DNA of 64,000 bases from positions 1 through 64,000 of the forward strand of contig NZ_SMBZ01000002.1 of the NCBI RefSeq assembly GCF_004342685.1, in the 5' to 3' direction. Source of the DNA: Sphingobacterium alimentarium (GTDB lineage: Bacteria; Bacteroidota; Bacteroidia; Sphingobacteriales; Sphingobacteriaceae). A program made the translations under genes and the position numbers. The notes under the pieces are model-generated. The model was not told the origin of the DNA. It saw only the letters and a program-made list of their open reading frames with translations, and did no database searches. Of the stretch, positions 15,841-24,446 are shown piece by piece; position 1 is the stretch's first letter; each line of letters begins with the position of its first letter.

Positions 15841-18115
15841 TTTCATAAAGATTTAAAATTTCAACAAGAGGGATTAATTCATCAATTAAGTTTTCACAAC
15901 TTAAAATATAGCAGTTTCTCTCTTCATCAAATTTAAAAGATGAATGATTGAATTCTTTACTCAAATTGTAAACAACCCAATTGTTATTGATTTGTTCCAA
16001 TTCAACGCCATTTTTTAAATGTAATCTGCTAAAATTTGAGTATTGAGCACAAGAGTAAGCTTCATTGATATGAATTCTAACATATTGCGGGCTATGATAT
16101 CTAAACCAAAATACAAATGGATTATGATGATAAGAATTCAAACTTTGATTATAAAAAATTTCAACTCTATTCTCATAATTCTTTGTATAAATAGGGTGGT
16201 CAAGTATAGTTTTATACTTGGGATTTAAACAGTACCATAACCAACTATCTTTATAACTTGCTATATTTTCTGAAACTTTGGTTTCAATAAAATTATGCCA
16301 ATCACTAATATTTTCTTTGGAAAATATTTTAAATAACTCTTCAAAATTTGACTTAATTTCTTCATCTGGTGATGCTAACACCCGATGCCATTTTCCTTTT
16401 TGTCCGAAAAATCTAAACTCTCCCAAGTTTGAGTATCCTACATTTATGGAATAATCTCCGAAACACAATAACAGACGGATAATATCTTGATAAGCTACTT
16501 CTCTATACATGCTATAGAAATTATCTGTAATTTTTTGTAGCTCCGCATTGGTATATGAGGTAAAATCAAAATTGAAAATCAACCCTCTTAAAGTTGAATG
16601 GTCTTCAATCTTGAAAATTAAATCTTTTCGAAAAATATCATCTTGAAAAAGATTATATTTTGCTATTTCGTGTTGAATATACTCTTTTCTAAAAGATACT
16701 GATATAGTATTCAGATTTTGATAAGGATTAGATATTGATAACGAAAAAATAGTGTTTAGTATATCGTTGTAATAATCTGTTCTTAATTCTGAATCTAAAG
16801 ATGTTTTATTTTTCTGATTGACATTGTTGATATAATTTCTAATAATTCGTAAAAAGTCTTTCAAGTTAGAGGTGACAGTTATAGAGTCTGCTTTTGTGAT
16901 ATAATTTAACCATCCAAATAATAAAATATTTTCAAAATGTGAAAAATTATCATTGTTAAATATTTTCAGAATAAGATTTAGTGATGGCTGGTTAATTGCG
17001 ATTCTATCTTTCTGGAATTTTTCAGAGAAAATATCACCAAAATAATCTACCCATTCGTTGTACCCAAGCCCAATTACTAAATCGAATGTTTGAATTAATA
17101 TTTGTAGGTTTTCTTCTTTTGAATAAACAATATCAATAGCTACATCATTGAATTGATAATTTCTACCAATATTATCTTTATAGTATAGATATTCGGTTAT
17201 TTTTCTGATAAATGAAAGCATCAATTCATCACATCGCTTCGTGAATTTAGAAACATCTTGTTCTACATCGACCGTTTTATTGAAACTTTCAATCGTGAAT
17301 TTCCAAAAAACATCTAACCATACACCATCTATTTTTTCTATGAAAAATTTAGATGAGTTATGTGATGATATTACATTTTCAAAAGAAGCCTTAAAATTTT
17401 CAAAGTCAGAAAGAGGTTTACCTCTTGCATTCATTTTTATGTATAGGTTGTCGCCTAATCCATATTCATTAATTTGTAAAAAGTGAAAATTAACAGGTCG
17501 TTTTTCTTTTAATGTTTCGAATGAAATATCTGAAAAAAGCTTTGATACATCTTCCAATGTTTGTAGAATGCCTTTTACAGTTGGGTCATAGTCCCAATTA
17601 AGATTGTACCATGGCTGGTTTTTTATTGTACAAACTATATTTTGCGTGTTTTCTTCTGTTTCAATTCTTATTTTTTCTATGTTTTCATCTTTATTTAATG
17701 ATTTTAAAAATTCTTTAGCAGATTGTCTCGTCTTGTAACTAAATAGATGTAGACCATTTTCATAAAAAGACACATCGTCTTTAAAAGCAAGAAACCAATA
17801 GATTATATACAGCGTGGTTAATCTTTGTTGACCATCAAGAGGAATAAAAGTTGAATTTTCAATATAACCGTACACAAAATCTAAATTCAGATGTTTATCA
17901 CTTCCATTTTGACTTTCTCGCATAACGCTGTATAAATCTTTAAGAAATTTTTCTCGGATATAAGCCGTTTTTTCATCATTTCGACCTTGAGCATAATCTC
18001 TCTGAATCATTGGGATTTCTATTCCATTTTCGATTTGAATATGTTCTTTTGCGATATTTTTCCAAACAAAGATATTATTGGTTAATATATCTAAGAGTGT
18101 ATAATTAATATTCAT
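15824..18115 (-). CDS. DUF262 protein, GmrSD-like N-domain, no HNH seen
   Basis: A 763-residue protein. The ParB/sulfiredoxin-like DUF262 nucleotide-binding core is marked by QRDYAQGR (38-45) and LDGQQRLTT (93-101), with NARGKPLSDFENFKA further on. The remaining 500 residues show no HNH motif and no other domain I recognise. DUF262 domains occur in GmrSD and other modification-dependent restriction enzymes, where they bind and hydrolyse nucleotides. The start overlaps the end of the next DUF262 gene by 11 bases, so the two are coupled and probably work as a pair, this one perhaps as the recognition or regulatory subunit. Confidence 0.82.
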   Translation of the reverse strand: MNINYTLLDILTNNIFVWKNIAKEHIQIENGIEIPMIQRDYAQGRNDEKTAYIREKFLKDLYSVMRESQNGSDKHLNLDFVYGYIENSTFIPLDGQQRLTTLYIIYWFLAFKDDVSFYENGLHLFSYKTRQSAKEFLKSLNKDENIEKIRIETEENTQNIVCTIKNQPWYNLNWDYDPTVKGILQTLEDVSKLFSDISFETLKEKRPVNFHFLQINEYGLGDNLYIKMNARGKPLSDFENFKASFENVISSHNSSKFFIEKIDGVWLDVFWKFTIESFNKTVDVEQDVSKFTKRCDELMLSFIRKITEYLYYKDNIGRNYQFNDVAIDIVYSKEENLQILIQTFDLVIGLGYNEWVDYFGDIFSEKFQKDRIAINQPSLNLILKIFNNDNFSHFENILLFGWLNYITKADSITVTSNLKDFLRIIRNYINNVNQKNKTSLDSELRTDYYNDILNTIFSLSISNPYQNLNTISVSFRKEYIQHEIAKYNLFQDDIFRKDLIFKIEDHSTLRGLIFNFDFTSYTNAELQKITDNFYSMYREVAYQDIIRLLLCFGDYSINVGYSNLGEFRFFGQKGKWHRVLASPDEEIKSNFEELFKIFSKENISDWHNFIETKVSENIASYKDSWLWYCLNPKYKTILDHPIYTKNYENRVEIFYNQSLNSYHHNPFVFWFRYHSPQYVRIHINEAYSCAQYSNFSRLHLKNGVELEQINNNWVVYNLSKEFNHSSFKFDEERNCYILSCENLIDELIPLVEILNLYENNSDI

Positions 18116-19877
18116 AGGTTTCTAAATTTTGGTTTTTTACAAAATTCATCTGCTCTTGAATTTTGAATAAGTATTCATCTCTGTCTTCTAAAGTCCAATA
18201 ATTAAGGTGTTTTGGATAATCTGAATAGTACTTTAAGAAAGAGTTTTTTGTTGCGTTTGGTATGTAAAAACCGTTTAGTTCAAAATCAATTATTGACTTT
18301 CTTTTTACCCCAAATGCACTATTTCCTAATGAAGAATTTTTTTTCGTATCCAACAATGCCATATTAGAAATATGATGTTCTCCAATCAATTTTTCAAATG
18401 GTATCTTTGATTTTTTACTGGTACTTTCCGTATTGTTCTCTTTGTAATCAAGGTTTTCTAAAACTTCTCTGGATAAATCTTCAAATTGTAGTTTAAGGTT
18501 TTTTGCACTTGTGTCTTTTAATTCTACAATAAGGTTTTCTATTCTATCAGTTAATTCACGATCAGAATCTATTGCTTTAAGAACTTTTTTGTGGTCTTCA
18601 AGCCATTGTGAATACTCACTTTGCTTTACCTCTAATGCATTTTGTGGATGGATGTGTTCCAAACTCCATTTAATTTCTTCAACTTTTAATTGCTTGAAAG
18701 GAAATCTATTAGTTTTGGAACGGTATACTTCCATCACATTGAAGAATACCAATGTTTTTTCAACTTGATTGTAAGAATTTTTATAATCTAAGTCTTCAAT
18801 CTTAATATGACAAAAACGTTCTTCTATTTCCTTGAAAAGGTACTTGACAAATAATGTCTTGTTGGATTCTTGATACTCCTTTATAAGAATTAGTATATCG
18901 ACACCGTCCCAAATAAGTAGTCCTATTAAATGATAATATTCGTGATTTGAATACCAATCTTGAAGGATGGTAAAATATAAGTCAATTTCATTCCAATTCG
19001 ATTCAATAAAATCATATTCTTTAGACTCTCTAGATTTAACATAAAGCGGATAGTAATATCTAAAGACATCAAACTCTTCTTTTATCGCTATATTTTTATT
19101 CCGCACAATTAGTTGAAAGATATAATCTATTCTAGTTGCTAATTTGTTTTCAGATTTATTAATAAAATTCCAGAAATCATCGTTTTGTAAGGCATTTTCT
19201 ATTTGATTCCATTTGTTAGAAATATCTAATTGATGCGTATATATATCTTTTGATTGATTTTCAAAATTCGCTTTACTCAAAAACAATGCTTTTATTAATT
19301 CTGCATTAGTTAAACTTATCTTGCCACTATTCAATCGGGTAAATACTTTTACAAGTTCTTCTCTGTTGCTTTCTTCGACATCGTACCAAATTACTTCAAC
19401 TTTTTCCAACAAAGTTTGAAAAATATTCATTTCGATATTAGAATCAATTTTTGTTTCCTTTTTAATATTTAGCCAAGAATCAATTACTTTGTAAGCATTT
19501 GATATGTGTGAGAAATCGGGATTGGAGTAATCAAAACTTCCTGTGTCTAATTTTTTGAAAAAATCTACACAATTTTGCCTTACTTCAAAATCTAATTGGA
19601 ATTTTTCATCAATAAATCGCTTGAATCGAGTCAGCAGTATGTATATGGTTGTTAATCTCTGCTGTCCATCAATTATTTCATACTTGTTTTCTTCAATCTT
19701 ACTTACTACAATAGGTTGCAAGCAATAGGATTCTTGTTTAGTCACATACACTTCATAGATATCATCTAAAAGTTCTTCAACTTGTTTTTTATCCCAACGG
19801 TAGCCTCGCTGATAGGAAGGGATAAAATAAATATTATCTGAGAAATTTATCTCTTTAATTTTTTTAGGTTCTATCAT
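18105..19877 (-). CDS. DUF262 and DUF1524 (HNH) nuclease-like protein
   Basis: A 590-residue protein. The N-terminal DUF262 core has IPSYQRGYRW (19-28) and DGQQRLTT (70-77), with FTRLNSGKISLTNAELIKA after it. The C-terminal DUF1524 domain has the His-Me finger motif SLEHIHPQN (about 405-413) and the supporting HHISNMALLD and SSLGNSAFGVKR. This is the GmrSD/SspE-type architecture, which cuts DNA in response to base modification or another DNA signal. It lies 6 bases downstream of the exonuclease gene and overlaps the second DUF262 gene. Catalytic residues appear intact. Confidence 0.88.
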   Translation of the reverse strand: MIEPKKIKEINFSDNIYFIPSYQRGYRWDKKQVEELLDDIYEVYVTKQESYCLQPIVVSKIEENKYEIIDGQQRLTTIYILLTRFKRFIDEKFQLDFEVRQNCVDFFKKLDTGSFDYSNPDFSHISNAYKVIDSWLNIKKETKIDSNIEMNIFQTLLEKVEVIWYDVEESNREELVKVFTRLNSGKISLTNAELIKALFLSKANFENQSKDIYTHQLDISNKWNQIENALQNDDFWNFINKSENKLATRIDYIFQLIVRNKNIAIKEEFDVFRYYYPLYVKSRESKEYDFIESNWNEIDLYFTILQDWYSNHEYYHLIGLLIWDGVDILILIKEYQESNKTLFVKYLFKEIEERFCHIKIEDLDYKNSYNQVEKTLVFFNVMEVYRSKTNRFPFKQLKVEEIKWSLEHIHPQNALEVKQSEYSQWLEDHKKVLKAIDSDRELTDRIENLIVELKDTSAKNLKLQFEDLSREVLENLDYKENNTESTSKKSKIPFEKLIGEHHISNMALLDTKKNSSLGNSAFGVKRKSIIDFELNGFYIPNATKNSFLKYYSDYPKHLNYWTLEDRDEYLFKIQEQMNFVKNQNLETYEY

Positions 19878-19883
19878 ATTTTA

Positions 19884-20366
19884 TTATAAACTATTACTTT
19901 GCAAATGTATCAAAAACAATTCAGCACAGGCTTTAGCATCGCTTAAAGCATCATGATGATTTAATGAAATTTTATAATGATTGCACAATGAAGCTAAATT
20001 TTGTTTAAAAAGACGATAGGTACAATGTTTTTCATACTCGGGATTTTCCATACCATAATATTCCAACGTTTTTTCTAAAACTGGAAAATCAAAAGACAAG
20101 CCATTGTGAGCTACAACGGCTTGTCCTTTGATATAAGGTTCTAATCTGTGCCAGATTTTGTCGAAAGTGAGAGCTTCTTTTGTCATGTCTGGAGTAATGC
20201 CATGAATGTCAATAAATCTCCCCCAATAATAGTTATCAGGCGGTTGTACTAATAAGTTAATTTCATCAGTGATAATACCATTATTGACACGAACAAGTCC
20301 AACCTGACAAATACTCCAACGATAACCTTGTGCAGTTTCAAAGTCTATTGCGGTAAAACATTCCAT
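19884..20366 (-). CDS. DEDDh 3'-5' exonuclease (DNA polymerase III epsilon / RNase T-like)
   Basis: A 160-residue stand-alone exonuclease. The catalytic acids are visible: Asp8 and Glu10 in AIDFETA, Asp93 in AHNGLSFDFP, and His138 with Asp143 in HHDALSDAKA. It should remove nucleotides from 3' ends of DNA or RNA with two metal ions. The start codon follows the stop of the zinc-finger gene without a gap, and the DUF262/HNH gene begins 6 bases after its own stop. It probably processes ends made by the neighbouring nuclease, though this is inference. Confidence 0.9.
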   Translation of the reverse strand: MECFTAIDFETAQGYRWSICQVGLVRVNNGIITDEINLLVQPPDNYYWGRFIDIHGITPDMTKEALTFDKIWHRLEPYIKGQAVVAHNGLSFDFPVLEKTLEYYGMENPEYEKHCTYRLFKQNLASLCNHYKISLNHHDALSDAKACAELFLIHLQSNSL

Positions 20367-20618
20367 TTACAAAGCAGGTGCATGTTTTCCTTTGTGTGAG
20401 CCATTTGGGTGTCTCATACACGAACCACTTGTTAAGCTTGAAAGAGATGAATACTTTGTCCCGCAATGCTTACACACATACTGCGATTTTTCACTTCCCT
20501 CATATAGTTTGTGTTTTCCTTTATGAGAACCATTAGGGTGTCGCATACACGAACCACTTGTTAGACTTGATACGCTGGAATACTTTGTTCCGCAATACTC
20601 ACAATTGTAATTTGCCAT
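20367..20618 (-). CDS. Small protein of two tandem zinc-finger-like repeats
   Basis: An 83-residue protein made almost entirely of a repeated unit of about 40 residues: Y-x-C-x2-C-GTKYSS, then SLTSGSCMRHPNGSHKGKH. Each unit offers two cysteines, a third cysteine and several histidines suited to bind zinc. The ATG at 20618 was preferred to an upstream in-frame start at 20651. It directly abuts the exonuclease gene. A DNA- or RNA-binding adaptor for that enzyme is a reasonable guess. The two units are strongly alike in DNA too, suggesting a recent internal duplication. Confidence 0.75.
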   Translation of the reverse strand: MANYNCEYCGTKYSSVSSLTSGSCMRHPNGSHKGKHKLYEGSEKSQYVCKHCGTKYSSLSSLTSGSCMRHPNGSHKGKHAPAL

Positions 20619-20755
20619 AATCTGTAATTTTTTATATATGCTTACTCTCAAAGTTTTCAGCTTTCCTTATTTTACATAGCAAAAATACTTAAAGAGTAAG
20701 CCAATCCGTGTCATACTCTATAAGTTATAAAAAAATAACACTAAGAACCTGTATA

Positions 20756-22021
20756 TTATCTTCTATGCTTTGGATGTTTTTTCTTTTTCATCCGATTGGC
20801 AAACTGTTCTTCCTCGTAGTCCTCGCCCTGTGCATCGGGTAATAAGCTGAGTAATCCTAAATCGGAATTGGATGAATGCTCATTTGAAAGAAATTCAAAA
20901 AGGTCTTTTGTCGGTACGCTGTCTATTTCATTTGCTTTAGAAACAGGGTTATTCTGTATTTTCAATTCGGGTTTGTTTCCATTGTTCCACCAATCATTAA
21001 ATACGTTTGCAGACAAATTTCTGTCTAATTGTGAGCCGTTCCAAACGCTACGACTTCCGTGGTCAATAAAGGTCATACCGTAAATTCGTCCTTCATTATT
21101 ACGTCTCACAACCGTATTAATTCCCTGTTCAGCCAATTGTTTTTTAAAATCCGTTTCGTTGCTTATGGTGTGCATAGCCAATTCAACGGTATTCTTTAAA
21201 ACTAACCTTGCAGGATTGGTTTTCATTTTCTCTTTGGACTGCTCAAAATGTTTTTGAAGTTGTGCAATTCCTGCATCTTTCCCGAAAAGTGATGCTTTGA
21301 ATGGATTACTTACCTTGTTTCCATTCTGGTCCAAAGCAACATAGACCAATCCGTTTACAGGTTGTCCATTCCGTTCGCCTTTGACTTCTTCTGCTGTGAT
21401 GTTGAATAGAGAAAGCAAAGCATTGTAACCACCCATAGTTGAAAAACTATAATGATTTGGCAGATGCCGTACTATCGAAGCAATCTGACTTTTGATGTCA
21501 CCATTTTTATGATTTATGGGCTTGAAAACTCTATTGTTTTGTTTCTGTTCTTGTTCGGTTGCCTTTTGTAGATTATATTTCTGTTCTAAATCCCTACAGA
21601 TAGCCATTGAACGTGGGTGGTCGTAATCATCGGGGATTTTCTTTCCATCAATAGCTACACAAGTTGAAACGATATGGATGTGTGTACGGTCTATGTCTGT
21701 ATGTTTGAAAACGATGTAAGGTTGATTGACATATCCCATACGCTCCATATATTCCTTTGCCATTTCCATAAACTGTTCATCATTGACCGTATCCGAAGGA
21801 TCTGGGTTCAGTGATATATGCCGAACCGTCTTTTCCGTTTTATTATTTGCTGATAAATACGGCTCAAAGCACTTGTTGAAATGCGCTACGGAATACTTAC
21901 CATCTACTGTGTCGGGTATCTTATTGAGCAATAGAACCGTTCCGTTTTCCTTGTCCACTTTCTGCTGATTGTACAAAATTGCACCATACATATTGCTTCC
22001 CTTTCCAATTTTTGCAATCAT
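20756..22021 (-). CDS. mobB: Relaxase/mobilization protein MobB
   Basis: A 421-residue relaxase that should nick oriT and lead the strand into a recipient cell. The N-terminal nuclease domain carries tyrosines at 12 and 17 and the three-histidine motif HTDIDRTHIHIV (107-118), typical of MOBP-type relaxases of Bacteroidota. The C-terminal part is Lys/Asn-rich and ends in a basic KKKKHPKHRR tail. It starts 4 bases after the MobA stop, forming a coupled mob operon downstream of the oriT region. Confidence 0.93.
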   Translation of the reverse strand: MIAKIGKGSNMYGAILYNQQKVDKENGTVLLLNKIPDTVDGKYSVAHFNKCFEPYLSANNKTEKTVRHISLNPDPSDTVNDEQFMEMAKEYMERMGYVNQPYIVFKHTDIDRTHIHIVSTCVAIDGKKIPDDYDHPRSMAICRDLEQKYNLQKATEQEQKQNNRVFKPINHKNGDIKSQIASIVRHLPNHYSFSTMGGYNALLSLFNITAEEVKGERNGQPVNGLVYVALDQNGNKVSNPFKASLFGKDAGIAQLQKHFEQSKEKMKTNPARLVLKNTVELAMHTISNETDFKKQLAEQGINTVVRRNNEGRIYGMTFIDHGSRSVWNGSQLDRNLSANVFNDWWNNGNKPELKIQNNPVSKANEIDSVPTKDLFEFLSNEHSSNSDLGLLSLLPDAQGEDYEEEQFANRMKKKKHPKHRR

Positions 22022-22025
22022 AACT

Positions 22026-22460
22026 TTACTCTTTTTTCAGATACTTCTCTTCAAATTCCTGTGTCAAACGGATGACCTCTTTAGTAACTTGTACCAATTC
22101 TATGGTTTCCTTTTCCAATCTAAAAAGGTATGTTCCTGCTTTTTTCTCCGAAAAATTGCGGTATAATATCTTCACAATCTGATTGTAATTTGTTCCGATT
22201 GATCGGAACTGGCTAAAAAACCGGGTCAATTTTTCGTGATATTCTATTGCATCCATATCAATTTTTACGGTTTTTACTGTCTTCTGAAAGATACAGGCTG
22301 TAATAAAATGAGCGATTACTTTCATTTCTGACTGGTCAAAGAGGGCAAGGAATCTGGCATTATCCTCCGCATTCAGGTTAAAGGAATACCGATGCACCGC
22401 AGGGTCAATCTTTGGTTTTCTTCCTGATTTCTTAATCTGTTTTCTTTTTTTCTCTTCCAT
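22026..22460 (-). CDS. mobA: Mobilization accessory protein MobA
   Basis: A 144-residue basic protein with a ribbon-helix-helix-like N-terminus (RKPKIDPAVHRYSFNLNAEDNARFLALFDQS) and a coiled-coil tail. Proteins of this type bind oriT next to the relaxase in Bacteroidota mobilizable elements. Its gene immediately follows the oriT region. Confidence 0.85.
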   Translation of the reverse strand: MEEKKRKQIKKSGRKPKIDPAVHRYSFNLNAEDNARFLALFDQSEMKVIAHFITACIFQKTVKTVKIDMDAIEYHEKLTRFFSQFRSIGTNYNQIVKILYRNFSEKKAGTYLFRLEKETIELVQVTKEVIRLTQEFEEKYLKKE

Positions 22461-22499
22461 AATAATCCATTTTAATTTTTAAACAAACGAGCGACTTCG

Positions 22500-22625
22500 G
22501 AGCCGTTTCCAGCCCCCTGCAAGGGCAAGTGCTCTTGAGGTGCGGAAATTTATTTCGAGGACCTCAAGAGATAACTTGCTCTGAACAGGAGTTCAGAAAA
22601 ATCCGTTTTGCAAACGGATTGTAGT
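22500..22625. other. Probable origin of transfer (oriT) with stacked hairpins
   Basis: Immediately upstream of mobA. Inverted repeats include CCCTgcaAGGG (about 22515-22525), CTCTTGAGGT / ACCTCAAGAG (22532-22541 and 22561-22570), CTGAAC/GTTCAG (22581-22596) and a perfect 9-bp stem AATCCGTTT-TGC-AAACGGATT (22600-22620). A dense set of hairpins beside the relaxase genes is the expected oriT layout; the nick site cannot be placed from sequence alone. The rest up to 22998 holds no gene. Confidence 0.65.
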
Positions 22626-22998
22626 TAGCAGGGAAAACCCATAGCTTCCATTACAAATTTCGGTAAGACTATTTAAATAACAGCTATTTACAACAATGAC
22701 AATGAACGCCAAATGATGCCACTGAATACCACCTTAAAGCAGATTGGGACTGCTTTTATTTCCTTTGTATATGGCTAGCTAGCTGATTGGTTATATCCTT
22801 AATGAAGTAACTAAACAGCATAAATCCCGACAGCAAATCTGCGTGATTGAATGCAGACGAATTGCAGATTTTTGAGTTAATGAACTAACCAATTAAGGGT
22901 CTGCAGGTGCTTAGGTAGATAGGTAGTTATATAGATACAACAGTATATACAGCTGATTGCTTAGTTAACCAAACAGCTAATTGGATATAATATTAAAA

Positions 22999-23502
22999 AT
23001 GATAGATATGATACACGAAGAAAACAAAAATCAGCAACCCGAAAAAGAGGATTTCTCTATTGAAAATTTCCTAACTGATGAAAAGAAACAATCTTTCACG
23101 GAACAACAGGCAGTAACACATCGGGAAGATTTTGTCAAACCCAAAGTAGATGAGGAAGCTATTATGCGTGTAATGGCAGGTGAAGAACCTTCGGAAACTG
23201 AAACGGAAAACACAAAAACACCTGCGAGTAATACAAGAAGGATGATTTACAAGCCAAAGAAGCTGACCAAAGAGGACTACTGCGGACGGTTCTTCAAAAT
23301 TCCCACGACAACGGCAAGCAGGGGGAAATCAGTGTATGTACGGCAGGAACACCACGAAACATTTAACAGGCTTACAAATATTATGGGCATCGACAAACTG
23401 ACGATTTATGCGTATCTGGACAACATTATCGAATACCATTTTCAAGAGTTCGGGGAATTGATTAGGGAAATCTATAACGAGAAACACAAACCGTTGTTTT
23501 GA
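22999..23502 (+). CDS. DUF3408 conjugation-associated protein
   Basis: A 167-residue protein diverging from the mob operon across the oriT region. The N-terminal half is acidic and disordered. The C-terminal half has a basic patch (TRRMIYKPKKLTKEDYCGRFF) and a helical unit (SVYVRQEHHETFNRLTNIMG, then YLDNIIEYHF) resembling the ribbon-helix-helix-like DUF3408 region of Bacteroidota transfer-associated proteins. It may bind the oriT or the structured DNA that follows. The ATG at 22999 was chosen; ATG 23008 and a TTG at 22981 are alternatives. Confidence 0.75.
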   Translation: MIDMIHEENKNQQPEKEDFSIENFLTDEKKQSFTEQQAVTHREDFVKPKVDEEAIMRVMAGEEPSETETENTKTPASNTRRMIYKPKKLTKEDYCGRFFKIPTTTASRGKSVYVRQEHHETFNRLTNIMGIDKLTIYAYLDNIIEYHFQEFGELIREIYNEKHKPLF

Positions 23503-23589
23503 TAACTATACGTGGTGGGTGGTACGTTTCTACCTCTTAAAATTATTTTCCAAAAGAAAAAAACAGAAAAAAAAGAAAGCCATTTTAGC

Positions 23590-23735
23590 AAGGCGGACAG
23601 GCGGAAAAACCAAAAGGAAACGGAATAAGTCCCGAAGGGTGGCAGGGCAAACACAACCACTCGGCGAAGCCACCATATTTGACCTGCCATTATGCCGTAG
23701 TCTTTTGGTTGGGTGGTGCGGTGGCTGTCCGCCTT
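23590..23735. repeat. Nested inverted-repeat structure, four arm pairs in 146 bp
   Basis: Four arm pairs nest in order: AAGGCGGACAG / CTGTCCGCCTT (23590-23600, 23725-23735); AACCAAAAG / CTTTTGGTT (23608-23616, 23702-23710); ACGGAATAA / TTATGCCGT with one mismatch (23620-23628, 23690-23698); TGGCAGGGCAAA / TTTGACCTGCCA with one mismatch (23640-23651, 23678-23689). A small CCCGAAGGG hairpin bulges at 23631-23639. Short overlapping frames here do not look coding. It could be a single-strand origin, a cruciform or a structured RNA. Confidence 0.85.
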
Positions 23736-23933
23736 AACTTTGCTACCTTTTTATTCTTTTTTAATCAATTCCAATCAAAGAAAGGGTACAAAAAAACACG
23801 TAAGGGCTAAAGATAGGGTGTTTTTGGTATGCTTTCCCTTATCCGTAAAAAACTCTTTAAATGTGCGAGGGCTTTGCAAGGAAAATTTAAAGTGTTTTGA
23901 GGATTACTTTCCATTCATATTGTGCCAACATAA

Positions 23934-24424
23934 GCCAAATACTGCCAAATACTGCCTAATGAAAACAATACATTCCCTTGTGTTCTATATTGGGTGCAAA
24001 TTTTGAACCTATGGCACAAAAAGTAATACCTGACAAAGAGCAGAAAGAGAAAGAACAAATCAGAAAAAAAGAACATAGTCCTTTGATACAGGTTGATAAG
24101 CAGAGTGACCCGATTTCTAATTTCATCGCTAATTTAAAACGTCAGTTCAGGGAAGCAAAAGGCTTAATAGATTGGAACAGGCTATTCGGGGGAAAACGTA
24201 CTGAACAACAAAAGCAGACTTCCGAACCTGAAAGCATAATAGGTGCGACAAAAACGCTTATCCGTTCGGACTTCAAAAATGAAGAAAAAAATCAGGCTAT
24301 ACAGACCAATAAAAAGCCTGCTTTAAAAATGGACAATACAATCATAACGCAACAGTCTCGTCCTAAAAGTAAGAAACCAAAGTTAGGATTATAGCCTAGT
24401 ATTTGGCAACTGTACGCCAAATAC
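23934..24424. repeat. GCCAAATAC motif cluster flanking a small gene
   Basis: Direct copies GCCAAATACT at 23934-23943 and 23944-23953 stand at a 10-bp period (one helical turn), with a partial third (GCCTAATG) after them. Beyond the small gene, GTATTTGGC (24399-24407) and GCCAAATAC (24416-24424) form an inverted pair. This is the pattern of a protein binding site, plausibly for the excisionase-like HTH proteins encoded just downstream. Confidence 0.7.
24011..24394 (+). CDS. Small Lys/Gln-rich hypothetical protein
   Basis: A 127-residue, strongly charged and probably largely disordered protein (QKEKEQIRKKEHSPL near the start, PKSKKPKLGL at the end) with a short hydrophobic helix region (DPISNFIANLKRQF). 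No family is recognised. It sits between GCCAAATAC repeats and precedes the excisionase-like genes, so an accessory role in mobilization or excision is possible. The ATG at 24011 was chosen; an upstream alternative start adds 11 residues. Confidence 0.55.
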   Translation: MAQKVIPDKEQKEKEQIRKKEHSPLIQVDKQSDPISNFIANLKRQFREAKGLIDWNRLFGGKRTEQQKQTSEPESIIGATKTLIRSDFKNEEKNQAIQTNKKPALKMDNTIITQQSRPKSKKPKLGL

Positions 24425-24446
24425 CGCCATCGGATGCAACATTAAA

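Noticed and set aside
20400..20620. Repeated DNA that could suggest a CRISPR or satellite array
   Set aside because: Only two units, in frame within the zinc-finger gene and encoding the same protein motif. No CRISPR array or cas gene was seen in the window.
22969..23260. Leftward 60-codon frame across the DUF3408 gene
   Set aside because: It is a complementary-strand shadow with Ser/Cys-rich composition and no start context.
23472..24006. Three short overlapping frames in the structured region
   Set aside because: Composition is unlike protein, they overlap on both strands, and the nested inverted repeats explain the sequence better.
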